Shown one piece after another: positions 1-8,328 of a DNA stretch of 64,000 bases. The stretch spans positions 22,946 through 86,945 of the forward strand of contig JAFYDK010000116.1 in the NCBI GenBank assembly GCA_017544805.1. The letters run 5' to 3'. This stretch comes from Bacteroidales bacterium. GTDB taxonomy: Bacteria; Bacteroidota; Bacteroidia; Bacteroidales; UBA3824. Positions within the stretch are counted from its first letter, which is position 1. Every line of letters begins with the position of its first letter. The notes under the pieces are model-generated. The model did not search any database. It saw only the letters and a program-made list of their open reading frames with translations, and had not been told where the DNA came from. The position numbers and the translations under genes were made by a program.

Positions 1-561
1 GGGTTGGACAAAGACTTGTTAGTACCCAAATCAGAACAAAAAGACAAATTCGTAAAAGGCAAAAAATATTTCGTTTACGTATATTTTGACGAGGTTTCAA
101 ACCGTATTGTGGCCTCAAACCGTCTTAACAAATTTTTAGCGGAAGGCGACCCCGAATATGCTCCCGGCGATAAATGCGAAATTTTTGTAGGCGAGCCGAC
201 GGATTTAGGTTTCAGGGTTATAGTTGATAACGCTCATTGGGGCATGATTTATAAATCGGAACTTTTCAGAAACGTAAAACCCGGTGATTACACCTACGCT
301 TATGTCAAAAAAGTACGCGAGGATATGCGTATTGACATGATGCTGGAAAAAAGCAGCGTTAAAATCGTTGACTCCCTCGAACAGGAAATTCTTCAAAGAA
401 TAAAAGACAATGGCGGAGCTCTCGCATTAAACGACAAATCCTCGCCCGAAGAAATTTTTGAAGAGTTCGGTGTCAGCAAAAAAATCTTCAAAAAAGCAGT
501 CGGCGGACTCTATAAGTCAAGACTTATAACCGTTTCTGACCAAGGACTTAAAATGGTTTAA
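1..561 (+). CDS. CvfB/YitL-like S1 RNA-binding protein, 5' end cut by the window edge
   Basis: The frame is open from base 1 (GLDKDLLVPKSEQ), so the true start lies upstream; the TTG at 4 is not a credible start. About 186 residues are visible of a family that usually has 280-300. What remains fits the CvfB/YitL layout: S1-like OB-fold repeats (residues with VGEPTDLGFRVIVDNAHWG and then VKPGDYTYAYVKKV) followed by a C-terminal winged helix over roughly the last 60 residues (EEIFEEFGVSKKIFKKAVG then LYKSRLI). Family members bind RNA through the S1 repeats and affect gene expression; the exact role in Bacteroidetes is not known to me. The family is recognised from layout and motifs, not from a search. 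Confidence 0.8.
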   Translation, partial: GLDKDLLVPKSEQKDKFVKGKKYFVYVYFDEVSNRIVASNRLNKFLAEGDPEYAPGDKCEIFVGEPTDLGFRVIVDNAHWGMIYKSELFRNVKPGDYTYAYVKKVREDMRIDMMLEKSSVKIVDSLEQEILQRIKDNGGALALNDKSSPEEIFEEFGVSKKIFKKAVGGLYKSRLITVSDQGLKMV

Positions 562-630
562 AATTTTATAAAAAAAACTACGAAAAAACATTCAACTTAA
601 TTAGTAGAATGCAACTATATAGATAACATT

Positions 631-1353
631 ATGAGAATAACTGAAAATGCCGAGGAGGTTTTCCCGTTGCAGATGTTGGAAAAAATAACATCCATTACCG
701 TCAAAAATTTCATCAAGGCAGGCTACATAGGTCCGGAAGATTATCAAGATTTCACCCAAACGCTCAAAATGCGGTATTTATCCGCAAAAGAACGCATTGA
801 AGGCAAATTCAAATCAGATTCCCTTCCTCAAACTTATATGTCCTCGGTTATAAAAAACATGATGTTGGAGGAGCTCAGAGCCGGTAAAAAATACAAAGAA
901 CGCTCCATTGAGTTCCAAAAAGCGGCTATCATAAAAGGCGACAAAGATGATTCTCTCTCGCCTGAAAACCGCACCGTCATCGAAAACGAGAAGAAACACC
1001 TACAAAAGGTTTTCTTGACATTAGGCAAAGACCGCGCCAAAGTGGTGATGTGTTGCAAAATGGTATGGAAAATAAAAGTTACTGATTTGGAATTCAGAGA
1101 TTACCTTCAAGGTCGGGATTCCAACGGTGCTGAAAAATACCTTGATTTTGATGATAAAGAACAAAATCAAGATATTTATCAAAGGCTCTGCATGATAACG
1201 AATTTGGTTGAAAACAAAAACAACAAGCCCGATGCCGTAAGGCTTTGGCTCAGCAAAAAGATCGAACAGGTAATAACCCGTTTAAACGCCAATCGGATTT
1301 CAAAATATGATGCGGAAACCTTCGGAATACTCTTGGAAGAAACATATTATTAA
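631..1353 (+). CDS. Divergent RNA polymerase sigma factor-like protein
   Basis: A 240-residue protein. Residues about 35-75 (QDFTQTLKMRYLSAKER, then YMSSVIKNMMLEELR) look like sigma-70 region 2, with the pattern of an ECF-type factor. The rest is not a clear region 4: residues 115-240 are unlike any sigma domain I know. Sigma-like identity is therefore an inference, helped by the next gene, a small single-pass membrane protein placed as an anti-sigma factor would be. An internal GAGGAGG at 652-658 sits 8 bases before an in-frame TTG (667) and 14 before an ATG (673), so translation may begin 12-14 codons later than the ATG at 631. No good promoter box was seen in the 69-base gap after the CvfB-like gene. 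Confidence 0.5.
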   Translation: MRITENAEEVFPLQMLEKITSITVKNFIKAGYIGPEDYQDFTQTLKMRYLSAKERIEGKFKSDSLPQTYMSSVIKNMMLEELRAGKKYKERSIEFQKAAIIKGDKDDSLSPENRTVIENEKKHLQKVFLTLGKDRAKVVMCCKMVWKIKVTDLEFRDYLQGRDSNGAEKYLDFDDKEQNQDIYQRLCMITNLVENKNNKPDAVRLWLSKKIEQVITRLNANRISKYDAETFGILLEETYY

Positions 1354-1370
1354 TAAAAAACTATTGCAAA

Positions 1371-1377
1371 AAGGAGG
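1371..1377 (+). promoter_or_regulatory. Strong Shine-Dalgarno AAGGAGG
   Basis: AAGGAGG lies 6 bases before the ATG at 1384. Shine-Dalgarno sequences this good are uncommon in Bacteroidetes, where initiation usually depends on A-rich unstructured leaders, so this site fixes the start and suggests strong or controlled translation of the downstream membrane protein. Confidence 0.6.
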
Positions 1378-1383
1378 TTTATC

Positions 1384-2049
1384 ATGGTAGAATTAAATGA
1401 CAATCTCAAAGCAAGATACGCCGATTACATCAACGGCAAAAAAGTCGATTTGAGCGACGAAGAGCTCAATATGCTTGCTCAAGACGACGCCCTTGCCGCT
1501 GAATGTATGCAGATTGCTGAAATTTCCTCCGAATACGACAGTCAGGAAATAAAAAAAGGCGTTAAAAATTTCAAACTCAACGTTTTGTTAGTATCCGTTG
1601 CAGCATGCCTTATGGTGGCTTTGATGATAACGGTATTTTACGAAAACCAGACAGATAATTCTCAGACCAAAGTTTCCGCACTTTCGGCAAATCAAGAGCC
1701 GGAAAAAGGTTGGGGAGAATTAAGCGAAGGAGCCTCGGGCAGTGTTAAAACCGCTTCTACGAGTACCTCCGGGGATTTTTATACAGCAGCTCCCGACACG
1801 CCTTTTGAATTGGAACCAGCTCAACAGGGCAAAATTTTTGAAAACGACCCCGTAGATATTTTTGTTTCGGGCAACCCCGTCCCTGTTATGAAAGCCAACG
1901 TAAAAAGCGTTAAGAGCAAAGACCAAAAAGAGAAAAAAGTAAAGAAAGTAAAATTCAAAGACGGACTTGCTGAAGGCCTTTATGAATACCGCATTTATCA
2001 CGAAGGACAACAAGTGGATCAAGGCGGTTTTGTTATCGGTCAAGATTAG
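1384..2049 (+). CDS. Single-pass membrane protein, possible anti-sigma-like partner
   Basis: A 221-residue protein of unknown family. Residues 1-60 are hydrophilic with an acidic helical segment, a transmembrane helix spans about 66-86 (VLLVSVAACLMVALMITVFY), and the remainder is a predicted extracytoplasmic part: a Ser/Thr-rich linker (about 90-140), a Lys-rich patch (about 170-195) and a short beta-rich end (LYEYRIYHEGQQVDQGGFVI). It follows the sigma-like gene by 30 bases, the geometry of sigma/anti-sigma pairs, but I see no zinc-finger (HxxxCxxC) anti-sigma motif, so the role is inferred from context only. The start is fixed by the AAGGAGG at 1371. A terminator-like hairpin follows it. 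Confidence 0.6.
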   Translation: MVELNDNLKARYADYINGKKVDLSDEELNMLAQDDALAAECMQIAEISSEYDSQEIKKGVKNFKLNVLLVSVAACLMVALMITVFYENQTDNSQTKVSALSANQEPEKGWGELSEGASGSVKTASTSTSGDFYTAAPDTPFELEPAQQGKIFENDPVDIFVSGNPVPVMKANVKSVKSKDQKEKKVKKVKFKDGLAEGLYEYRIYHEGQQVDQGGFVIGQD

Positions 2050-2090
2050 AAAAAAACGCTAAAAACGTTCAAAAAAAATTTGCCTAAGAA

Positions 2091-2155
2091 AAAAAACTTA
2101 CATACATTTGCTTTTGAAATATTTTTCAAAACTTAAAGTATGTAAGTTTTTTTTG
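2091..2155 (+). terminator. Large inverted repeat with T-run between the membrane-protein gene and the TPR/WG gene
   Basis: Left arm AAAAAACTTACATAC (2091-2105) pairs with right arm GTATGTAAGTTTTTTTT (2139-2155); the loop holds a second small hairpin (TTTTGAAA / TTTCAAAA). The run of T after the stem fits an intrinsic terminator or attenuator. It lies 17 bases before the ATG of the next gene, so that gene is either separately transcribed or expressed by read-through. Confidence 0.65.
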
Positions 2156-2171
2156 CATTTTAGTTATAACT

Positions 2172-4325
2172 ATGGAATTCACTTGGGAAAATTTCAAAAA
2201 TTCGTACAAGACAGAACAGGAAGCCCGTCAGGGGTTTGTAAGTTTTTGCGACAGTTTGATGGAGAAACTGTATCCGGACTTCAGCCTTAAAAATTCTGAT
2301 GAAATTTCTGAAAATGAAAACAAAAAAGACCGTTCATTAGGTAAAAAATGTATAGTTTATTTACCAAAATATTTTCTTGACAGCGTTTCCAATTCACGCA
2401 AAGGACAAATACGCAAATCCTTAAACGATAATCTGCCTTACATGAAGGCTAATAAAATTACTCAATGGGTTTTGCTTTTGCCCCACGTTTTTTCTTTAGA
2501 CGAAGAGTCGTGGTGGGAAAACTGGTCGCTTAGAATAAAACAAGAAAACGGCATCACACCTACCGTAAAATTAGGCAATGAGCTGATTCAGTTGTCTGAA
2601 AAATTCAATCTCTCCCCCTTTGGAAACGAAGCTCCAAAAGAGGAAGAATCAAACGAAACGGACGACGATTTGATTGATTTTTCTTTTGACTATTCCGCCG
2701 AAGAAACTCAGGAAGAAAATCAAGAAGAAAGTCAAGAAAAAAATCAGGAAGAAACCACTGAGTATCAAGAAGAAATAAACTCTAAAGAGCCGGAATCAGA
2801 AGAAAATTCTAAGGCAGCAACAGCTGCAAAACTTGTTGAAACAACGATTTCACAAGCCATGACTTCCAAAAAAGTTTCAGCAAAAAAGACTCATGAACCG
2901 ACATTGGAAGAGTTGTCCTCAACATACGATTTCAAAACCAAATTTGAGGCTCTCGAGGCTGAAAAATTAGAATTGCCCGACAAAAAAGGAAATAACCAAA
3001 GGGCTGTTTTTGACAAACGCAGAGACGAAAGCAGCGTTAAAAATTATCTTAACGATTTTGTTTTCGGCGATTTGTCGCAGTTTACGGGCAAAGACCTCAT
3101 CAAAAAAGCACAAATTTACGTCAACAACGAACAATATTCTCGCGGCCTTTACATTTACGAATACGCAAAACAAAAAGACCTCGTAGACAGTTCCTTAGCG
3201 ACAGATTACCGTAAAGGTTCAACAGAAAGCAGATTTCAACTCAATTATAAATACGCCATGATAAAAGGCGATTTGCTGTTTGCAAAACGCGATTTTATCA
3301 ACGCTGCCGAAACTTACAAAAGTGCCTGCGAAGTTATTGATTCTTACCGCGAAACATTGGAAGAATACGAATCGGATATGTCCGTTACAACAACAAGCAC
3401 TTCCCTTATGCGCAACAACGAGGCAATCGTAAAATATTACGAGGCATACGGCGAAGCTCTTTTACAGGTCGGCGATTTTACGGGCGCATTAGAAAAATTT
3501 GCTCTGGCTTTGGATCACGACCCCTCAAACAGAAATATTCAAGACCGTTATGACTTAGCTGAATATTTGGAAAAAGGTTCAAACTTTTTCTCCAACAAAT
3601 GGCTTTCGTGGTTGAATATTTTCATTGCACCGTTCTATTATTTCAAAGCCAGAAAAATAGATCCGAGTATCAAAGAGCTTGAAAAAGCGGAAAAACTCCG
3701 CCGCAAAGCAATTTGGGGACTTGTAGTGATATTCTTGTTGTTAGCAGGAGTTTTTGCATTATTATATTTAGGAAAAAAACTTGCCGATTCTACCGTTCAA
3801 ACTAAAAAGGGTGGAATCAGCGTTAATACGGCCTCAACACCGCTTACACTGCAAATCAGCAAAGGCGATTATTACATGGACAAAATTTCGCCCGAAAATC
3901 CGCATTTCATCGACTCTGCAATTGCTGCATATCAGCGCGCTCTTAGAATCGACAACACGGACACTAACGCTGAAAACGGTTATCAAAAAGCCTGCATCGC
4001 AAGAGCAAATTATCTGACACAAGTTCAACAGCATATTTCAACCGACAGCGCATCATATTTCTTGAGTATGCGCCGCCCGACTGAAGGTTTAAGACTGTTT
4101 AAATATATGTACGACCCGGAAGACAAAACCAAAGGAAAATTCGGTTTCGTTGATACTTTGGGCAACGTGATAATTGCTCCGATGTTTGACTTCAATTATA
4201 AAAACATGAACGAACAAGGCGAAACGTTCTACAACGGCAAAGCCAAAGTTTGTTTGAAGGTTGCTGACAACGATACAGTTTATTTCTACATAGATCAACG
4301 CGGCAATAAGATTGAAGATTTTTAA
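2172..4325 (+). CDS. TPR and WG-repeat membrane protein with a nuclease-fold-like N-terminus
   Basis: 717 residues. Residues 1-145 form a compact domain with a D...GKKCIVYLPKYF segment followed by QIRKSLNDNL and WVLLLPHVFS; this pattern recalls the PD-(D/E)xK-like domains that precede TPR or TIR modules in conflict systems, but the Q/ExK position reads LPK, so it may be inactive (low certainty). Residues 155-215 are Glu/Gln-rich. TPR-like helices span about 310-470 (ALEKFALALDHDPSN is typical), a transmembrane helix lies at about 514-533, and the extracytoplasmic part has another TPR-like pair (about 585-625) and WG-type repeats to the end (KFGFVDTLGNVIIAPMFDF). The last gene of the sigma-like/membrane/TPR series. 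Probably a scaffold; function unknown. Confidence 0.7.
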   Translation: MEFTWENFKNSYKTEQEARQGFVSFCDSLMEKLYPDFSLKNSDEISENENKKDRSLGKKCIVYLPKYFLDSVSNSRKGQIRKSLNDNLPYMKANKITQWVLLLPHVFSLDEESWWENWSLRIKQENGITPTVKLGNELIQLSEKFNLSPFGNEAPKEEESNETDDDLIDFSFDYSAEETQEENQEESQEKNQEETTEYQEEINSKEPESEENSKAATAAKLVETTISQAMTSKKVSAKKTHEPTLEELSSTYDFKTKFEALEAEKLELPDKKGNNQRAVFDKRRDESSVKNYLNDFVFGDLSQFTGKDLIKKAQIYVNNEQYSRGLYIYEYAKQKDLVDSSLATDYRKGSTESRFQLNYKYAMIKGDLLFAKRDFINAAETYKSACEVIDSYRETLEEYESDMSVTTTSTSLMRNNEAIVKYYEAYGEALLQVGDFTGALEKFALALDHDPSNRNIQDRYDLAEYLEKGSNFFSNKWLSWLNIFIAPFYYFKARKIDPSIKELEKAEKLRRKAIWGLVVIFLLLAGVFALLYLGKKLADSTVQTKKGGISVNTASTPLTLQISKGDYYMDKISPENPHFIDSAIAAYQRALRIDNTDTNAENGYQKACIARANYLTQVQQHISTDSASYFLSMRRPTEGLRLFKYMYDPEDKTKGKFGFVDTLGNVIIAPMFDFNYKNMNEQGETFYNGKAKVCLKVADNDTVYFYIDQRGNKIEDF

Positions 4326-4345
4326 CCGCATTATGTTTATACTTT

Positions 4346-4420
4346 AAACGTAAGGGGTTGTCCCTAAAGTGGAGTTTTTTTTTAAATAATCGCCTAAGGG
4401 ACAATCCTTTACGTTTTTTT
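4346..4420 (+). terminator. Intrinsic terminator after the TPR/WG gene
   Basis: Near-perfect 22-bp inverted repeat (arms 4346-4367 and 4395-4416; shared core GTCCC/GGGAC and ACGTAA/TTTACGT) followed by a T-run. Confidence 0.8.
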
Positions 4421-4444
4421 TATATTTCTAATGAAAAGAAAAAT

Positions 4445-5032
4445 ATGAAACCTTTTTTATTTCTGACATTACTTTTAGTTTTGACATTAACAAGCCTTAA
4501 AGCTCAAAATTTTTCCGGTAATGTGATTTTAGGCATCAACGGAGCGCAAGTAGACGGCGATACACAGTCAGGATACAAAAAAGCCGGTTTAAAACTCGGT
4601 TTTGACGTTTCATTATTTGATGAAAAAAAAGTTTCCTACGAAACGGGATTGAATTTTTCGTCAAAAGGTGCAATCGACAAAGTAAACGGCTTTACGCAGT
4701 TTAAAACATCGCTCAATTACATTGAAATTCCTTTACTGCTGAATATCAGACTATTAGAAAAGTTTTCTTTTATTGCAGGTGCTTCATACAATTATCTTAT
4801 CTCGTCCAAAATAACGGAATATGACGGAACAGAAACCAAAGACCCTGATTACCTTAAAAACTATGACATAAATGCCGTTACAGGAATAAAAACCGACATT
4901 TGGAGCGGATTTGAACTCAGAGCAATTTTCAATTACACATTAGGACACATAACATCAGATCCCGATATGAAATATTGGCGCAATAACGTTTTGAATCTGT
5001 CAATCGTAAAAAAATTCGGACTTAAAAAATGA
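4445..5032 (+). CDS. Outer-membrane beta-barrel protein (porin-like, OMP_b-brl type)
   Basis: I place the start at the ATG at 4445, not the upstream in-frame start at 4358, because 4358 lies inside the terminator hairpin and MKPFLFLTLLLVLTLTSLKA is a good signal peptide cut before QNFSG. The mature part (about 175 residues) has alternating short beta strands with Gly and aromatic girdles (FDVSLFDEKKVSYETGLNFSS, here split as FDVSLFDEKK and VSYETGLNFSS; IPLLLNIRLLEKFSFIAGAS) and ends in strands, as in the small eight-stranded outer-membrane barrels common in Bacteroidetes. No substrate can be named. Its TGA stop overlaps the ATG of ubiX (ATGA), so the two are translationally coupled although no functional link is obvious. 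Confidence 0.8.
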   Translation: MKPFLFLTLLLVLTLTSLKAQNFSGNVILGINGAQVDGDTQSGYKKAGLKLGFDVSLFDEKKVSYETGLNFSSKGAIDKVNGFTQFKTSLNYIEIPLLLNIRLLEKFSFIAGASYNYLISSKITEYDGTETKDPDYLKNYDINAVTGIKTDIWSGFELRAIFNYTLGHITSDPDMKYWRNNVLNLSIVKKFGLKK

Positions 5033-5583
5033 AAATTTTAGTTGCAATAACAGGTGCAAGCGGCAGCATTTACGCTCAAAGACTTCTCTTAAATTTAGAA
5101 AATTCGCCCAAAATTGATAAAATTTCAGTAGTATTTTCAAAAAATGCGATAAAAATTTATGAATCAGAATTAAAAACGACGGTCAAAGAAACTAAAAAAA
5201 TACAGATTTTTGAAGCTCAGGATTTCACAGCACCCTTTGCCTCAGGCAGCGGAGAATGTGATGCAATGATAATATGCCCGTGCTCGGCGGGCAGTTTAGG
5301 AAGAATAGCCTCAGGCGTTTCAGATTCGCTTATAACACGAGCCGCTGATGTAATGTTAAAAGAAAGACGCCCGTTAATTTTAGTTTTAAGGGAAACTCCT
5401 TACAATTTGATTCATATAAAAAATATGGAAACTCTTACACTCGCCGGCGCAATTATATGTCCTGCTTGTCCGTCATTTTATTCCAACCCTCAAAACATAA
5501 CGCAACTCGTTGATACCGTGGTTTTAAGGATTCTCGACATACTAAAAATTCCAAATAACGGCTTCAAATGGGGCAAAAACTAA
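5029..5583 (+). CDS. ubiX: UbiX-family flavin prenyltransferase
   Basis: 184 residues, the family's usual length. Residues 5-20 (AITGASGSIYAQRLL) are the FMN-binding glycine motif of UbiX/Pad1, and CPCSAGSLGRIASGVSDSLI with RAADV and LVLRETPYN carry the residues around the prenyl-phosphate and flavin site. The enzyme makes prenylated FMN, the cofactor of UbiD-type decarboxylases, used in quinone (here probably menaquinone-related) synthesis. No ubiD gene is in this window. Start overlaps the stop of the barrel gene by four bases. Confidence 0.93.
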   Translation: MKILVAITGASGSIYAQRLLLNLENSPKIDKISVVFSKNAIKIYESELKTTVKETKKIQIFEAQDFTAPFASGSGECDAMIICPCSAGSLGRIASGVSDSLITRAADVMLKERRPLILVLRETPYNLIHIKNMETLTLAGAIICPACPSFYSNPQNITQLVDTVVLRILDILKIPNNGFKWGKN

Positions 5584-5735
5584 CTTATTGATTATCAAAA
5601 CTTTAAAATTTTAATATTTTTTAACTTTTTAGCTTCAAGCATACTTGTATTAAAGAAAAACAAATAAAAAAATATCGTTTTTAGCCACATTTTTATATAT
5701 TTTTAAGCACGAAAAGTAAAATTTTGTTCAAAAAA

Positions 5736-5767
5736 TTTGGAGCGTATTTTTCGTTATTTTAACTTTG
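5736..5767 (+). promoter_or_regulatory. Bacteroidetes-type promoter for the lysozyme gene
   Basis: TTTG at 5736-5739, 20-base spacer, TAACTTTG at 5760-5767, matching the consensus TTTG/TAnnTTTG. The leader to the ATG at 5892 would be about 115 bases. The rest of the 308-base gap 5584-5891 is AT-rich and I see nothing else in it. Confidence 0.6.
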
Positions 5768-5891
5768 CCAAAAGAAAATCAAAACAGACTTTTTGTTAAA
5801 TACGGAAAGCTTTTTAGACTCAATTGATTATAAATCACAATAAAAATTTATAATTAACTGAATTAAAAACTTTAAAAAAAAAGCTTTCACC

Positions 5892-6698
5892 ATGAAAAAG
5901 TTAGTTTATTACATTACGCTTTTAAGCGTTAACATTCTGAATTCAAGCAGCGCGACTGCCCCTGAAATCAGAAAAACGGATTTCAATCCGATTGTTATCA
6001 GAATTGATAACTTTACGAACAATTTTTCGGAATTGGAAAATTGTTGCAGTTTTAGAAATTATTATGCGCAGAAGATTTCATTCTCGCCGCCTTGACCTGA
6101 AGAAGAAACTGAAGGACAAAAAACAGTAGCAAAGAAAGAAAACAAGAAAAAATCAAAAGAAAAACTTGTTTTCAACTTTCCTAAAACAGAAAGTTTCAGA
6201 ACTCTGTATGAAGAGACAATCAGTTTCATAAAAAAACACGAAGGTTTTGCCAGCGGAAAACCTTATTACTGCGTTGCCGGTTATCTTACAATCGGTTACG
6301 GACACGTAATCAAGGAAAACGAAAATTTCGGCGAAAAAATTTCTAAGAAACAAGCTGACAAACTTTTAAGAAAGGACTTCAACAAGTGTTTGGCATTAGC
6401 TCAAAAACACACGAAAAACCTTTCTGAAAACAAACTTTTGGCCGTTGCGCATTTTATCTACGCAAAAGGCATAGGCAGTTATTTGAAAAGCAATTTAAAA
6501 AAGAAAATTGATATGAATGAAAATCCTGAATACGAATTCCTTAAATGGTGCAATTATCACACACCTAAAGGCAATCTCGTAAAAAGCAAATATTGTCTAA
6601 AAATCCGCGAGTGGGAGGTCAAAATGTTTAATTCGGATACTCTTAAAAACGATTCGGATACTCTTAAAACGGAATTTATAGAAAAAAGCGAAATCTAA
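5892..6698 (+). pseudogene. Secreted GH24 (T4-type) lysozyme split by one in-frame TGA
   Basis: One frame runs from the ATG at 5892 to the TAA at 6696 and is interrupted only by TGA at 6093-6095 (codon 68). Before it: a signal-peptide-like start (MKKLVYYITLLSVNIL) and a short linker. After it, from 6096: a charged linker, then a GH24 domain with catalytic Glu in FIKKHEGFASG and the hallmark GYLTIGYGH; Cys replaces the catalytic Asp in YYCVAG, a substitution common in Bacteroidetes lysozymes. No ATG in this frame lies between the TGA and the domain, so no intact lysozyme is made without read-through. The carboxyl end has a tandem repeat of 18 bases (SDTLKN/SDTLKT). Promoter and terminator look intact, so this is a recent nonsense mutation, a sequencing error, or read-through. 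TGA is an ordinary stop elsewhere here. Confidence 0.8.
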
Positions 6699-6720
6699 AA
6701 ATTTAGATTCCGCTTTTTTT
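6683..6720. terminator. Hairpin terminator between the lysozyme and GH43 genes
   Basis: Stem AAAAGCG-A-AATCTAAA (6684-6699 area) with TTTAGATT-C-CGCTTTT (6702-6718), followed by T on the plus strand and, read backwards, by T on the minus strand. It overlaps the lysozyme stop codon and probably serves both convergent genes. Confidence 0.75.
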
Positions 6721-6725
6721 ATTTT

Positions 6726-8315
6726 CTATTCACTTATCGTAAAACTATCAAAATCTGCATAACCGCCGGGTTGTTTCGTCGCATAATTAAATAATGCAAA
6801 ACGTTGTCCCATGAAATGATCAAGTCTGTAAACCATTTTCAAGGTATCGCCCAAAGGTTTGAAATCTTTACCGTCGAAAGAATAGAAGAAATTAGCCTCA
6901 TCTTTTCTATCCTTAAAATCACAAACGGCTTTCAAATAAACTGTCTGCGAATTACAATCCACACTTGCCGTTTCTTTTTGCGGAACAGTTTTGCCTCTTT
7001 CCTCAGTCTGATTATCAACGGTTACGATATATTTTTTACCGTTATCATTTTTAACACCGATATAACCGAATTTGCCGGCAAGAAGCGCAAGACCTGCAAC
7101 ATCACCGTCTTTCAATTCATTGACATCCAATGAGATAACAGCCTGAGATTTAGGTCCGAAAGTTCTCTGCGAAAGCATATTACGGCTTTGCAAAAATATA
7201 CTGTCCACTCTGCCGGTTTTCAATCTCAAAAAGCCTTTCCTATTAGACAACGACCACAAACTATTGTCAGGATTGTGATTCCACTGCCAAACAAGCTTCA
7301 ATTTATCACTTTCAAAATCGTCGCTATCAACAATGCCGGGTATCAAACCCTTGCTTTTGGGCAAATCCAAGGTATCAGGAACTTTTCCGTCAACACCCAA
7401 AACAGGCCAGCCGTCTTTCCACTGAACGGGAACAATATACGGAATTCTGCCGACAGCTCCTCTATCGCCGAACAAATAAGCATACCATTTTCCATCTGGA
7501 GTATCAATAAGACCGCCTTGAGCAACTCCCTGATCCTGAAATACAACTTTTCCCTCGTAAGGTCCGAATAAATTGTCAGCCCTATGACAGATAACGGTAC
7601 GCATTCCGCCCCAAGGCCAAACGATATTGAAAAGATAATATTTTCCGTTGATTTTAAACATTTGAGAACCTTCGGCATTGAGCATAAGGCTGTCTCCGGC
7701 AGGTTTTCCCGCATTTTCAATCAAAACTTTTTCGGTGCCGGGTTTTATACCGCTAAAATCGGGTTCAACCTCCCTTATCGAGAGTTTTCCGTTACCGTTA
7801 ATCATATAAATTTTGCCGTCATCTTCAAAAACAATAGTATGGTCGTGAAGCGAAGGTGAAAACTCGTATCTTTCCCATTTGCCGCCTTCAATGTTATCGG
7901 TTATAAAGAAATATGTTTTTGCCGTTACTTGGTCGAAAGTGCTGACAATGAATTTGTTATTAACATATCTAATACAAGATGCCCATGAACCTTTTCCGTA
8001 AGTATTTTTACCATTTTTAAGCTCAGTTTCGTCCTTTTCACCGAGTATGTCATAACAATAATTTACGATTTTCCAATTCGTTAAATCCTTTGAACTCATA
8101 ATCGGAACACCCGGATTCATGTGCATTGTAGTACTACTCATGTAATAAGTATCGCCTACTCTTAACATCGACATATCAGGAACGTCAGCCCAAATAACGG
8201 GATTTAGACAACCTAATTCAACATTTTCAGCATTTTTGCTAGAAGGTTTGTTACCGCAACCAAAAAGAAAGGCAGCTGCAGACAAACAAAGTGATAAAAC
8301 TATTTTATGCTTCAT
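6726..8315 (-). CDS. GH43-family glycosidase lipoprotein (beta-xylosidase/arabinofuranosidase type)
   Basis: I start at the ATG at 8315 (MKHKIVLSLCLSAAAFLFGC), which gives a lipoprotein signal with lipobox FLFGC, in preference to an ATG 10 codons upstream that overlaps dusB. The catalytic five-bladed propeller fills about residues 30-320: base region NPVIWADVPDMSML, middle Asp in SLHDHTIVFEDDGKIYM, and acid Glu in LNAEGSQMFKI. A C-terminal jelly-roll of the GH43 beta-xylosidase C2 type follows (about 330-529: WQWNHNPDNSLWSL, and FYSFDGKDFKPLG). Likely trims xylose or arabinose side chains outside the cell. No SusC/SusD genes are nearby. It lies 13 bases after dusB on the same strand and may be read through from it. 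Confidence 0.88.
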   Translation of the reverse strand: MKHKIVLSLCLSAAAFLFGCGNKPSSKNAENVELGCLNPVIWADVPDMSMLRVGDTYYMSSTTMHMNPGVPIMSSKDLTNWKIVNYCYDILGEKDETELKNGKNTYGKGSWASCIRYVNNKFIVSTFDQVTAKTYFFITDNIEGGKWERYEFSPSLHDHTIVFEDDGKIYMINGNGKLSIREVEPDFSGIKPGTEKVLIENAGKPAGDSLMLNAEGSQMFKINGKYYLFNIVWPWGGMRTVICHRADNLFGPYEGKVVFQDQGVAQGGLIDTPDGKWYAYLFGDRGAVGRIPYIVPVQWKDGWPVLGVDGKVPDTLDLPKSKGLIPGIVDSDDFESDKLKLVWQWNHNPDNSLWSLSNRKGFLRLKTGRVDSIFLQSRNMLSQRTFGPKSQAVISLDVNELKDGDVAGLALLAGKFGYIGVKNDNGKKYIVTVDNQTEERGKTVPQKETASVDCNSQTVYLKAVCDFKDRKDEANFFYSFDGKDFKPLGDTLKMVYRLDHFMGQRFALFNYATKQPGGYADFDSFTISE

Positions 8316-8328
8316 ATAATTTTGATTT

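Noticed and set aside
4358..4444. Upstream start for the barrel gene
   Set aside because: The extra 29 residues would be encoded inside the terminator hairpin; the ATG at 4445 gives a clean signal peptide.
6093..6095. Reading TGA as tryptophan or selenocysteine (an altered genetic code)
   Set aside because: TGA ends the barrel, WecA-like and VWA genes in this window, other genes use TGG for Trp, and I see no selenocysteine-insertion-type hairpin next to it.
6390..6698. The frame 6390-6698 as a separate small gene starting at TTG
   Set aside because: It is the carboxyl part of the lysozyme and shares its frame; the domain core lies upstream of 6390, so a start here would give a fragment.
7343..7720. 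Minus-strand frame overlapping the GH43 gene (125 residues)
   Set aside because: It runs in another frame inside a well-supported gene and has no domain; the same applies to many overlapping frames opposite other genes.
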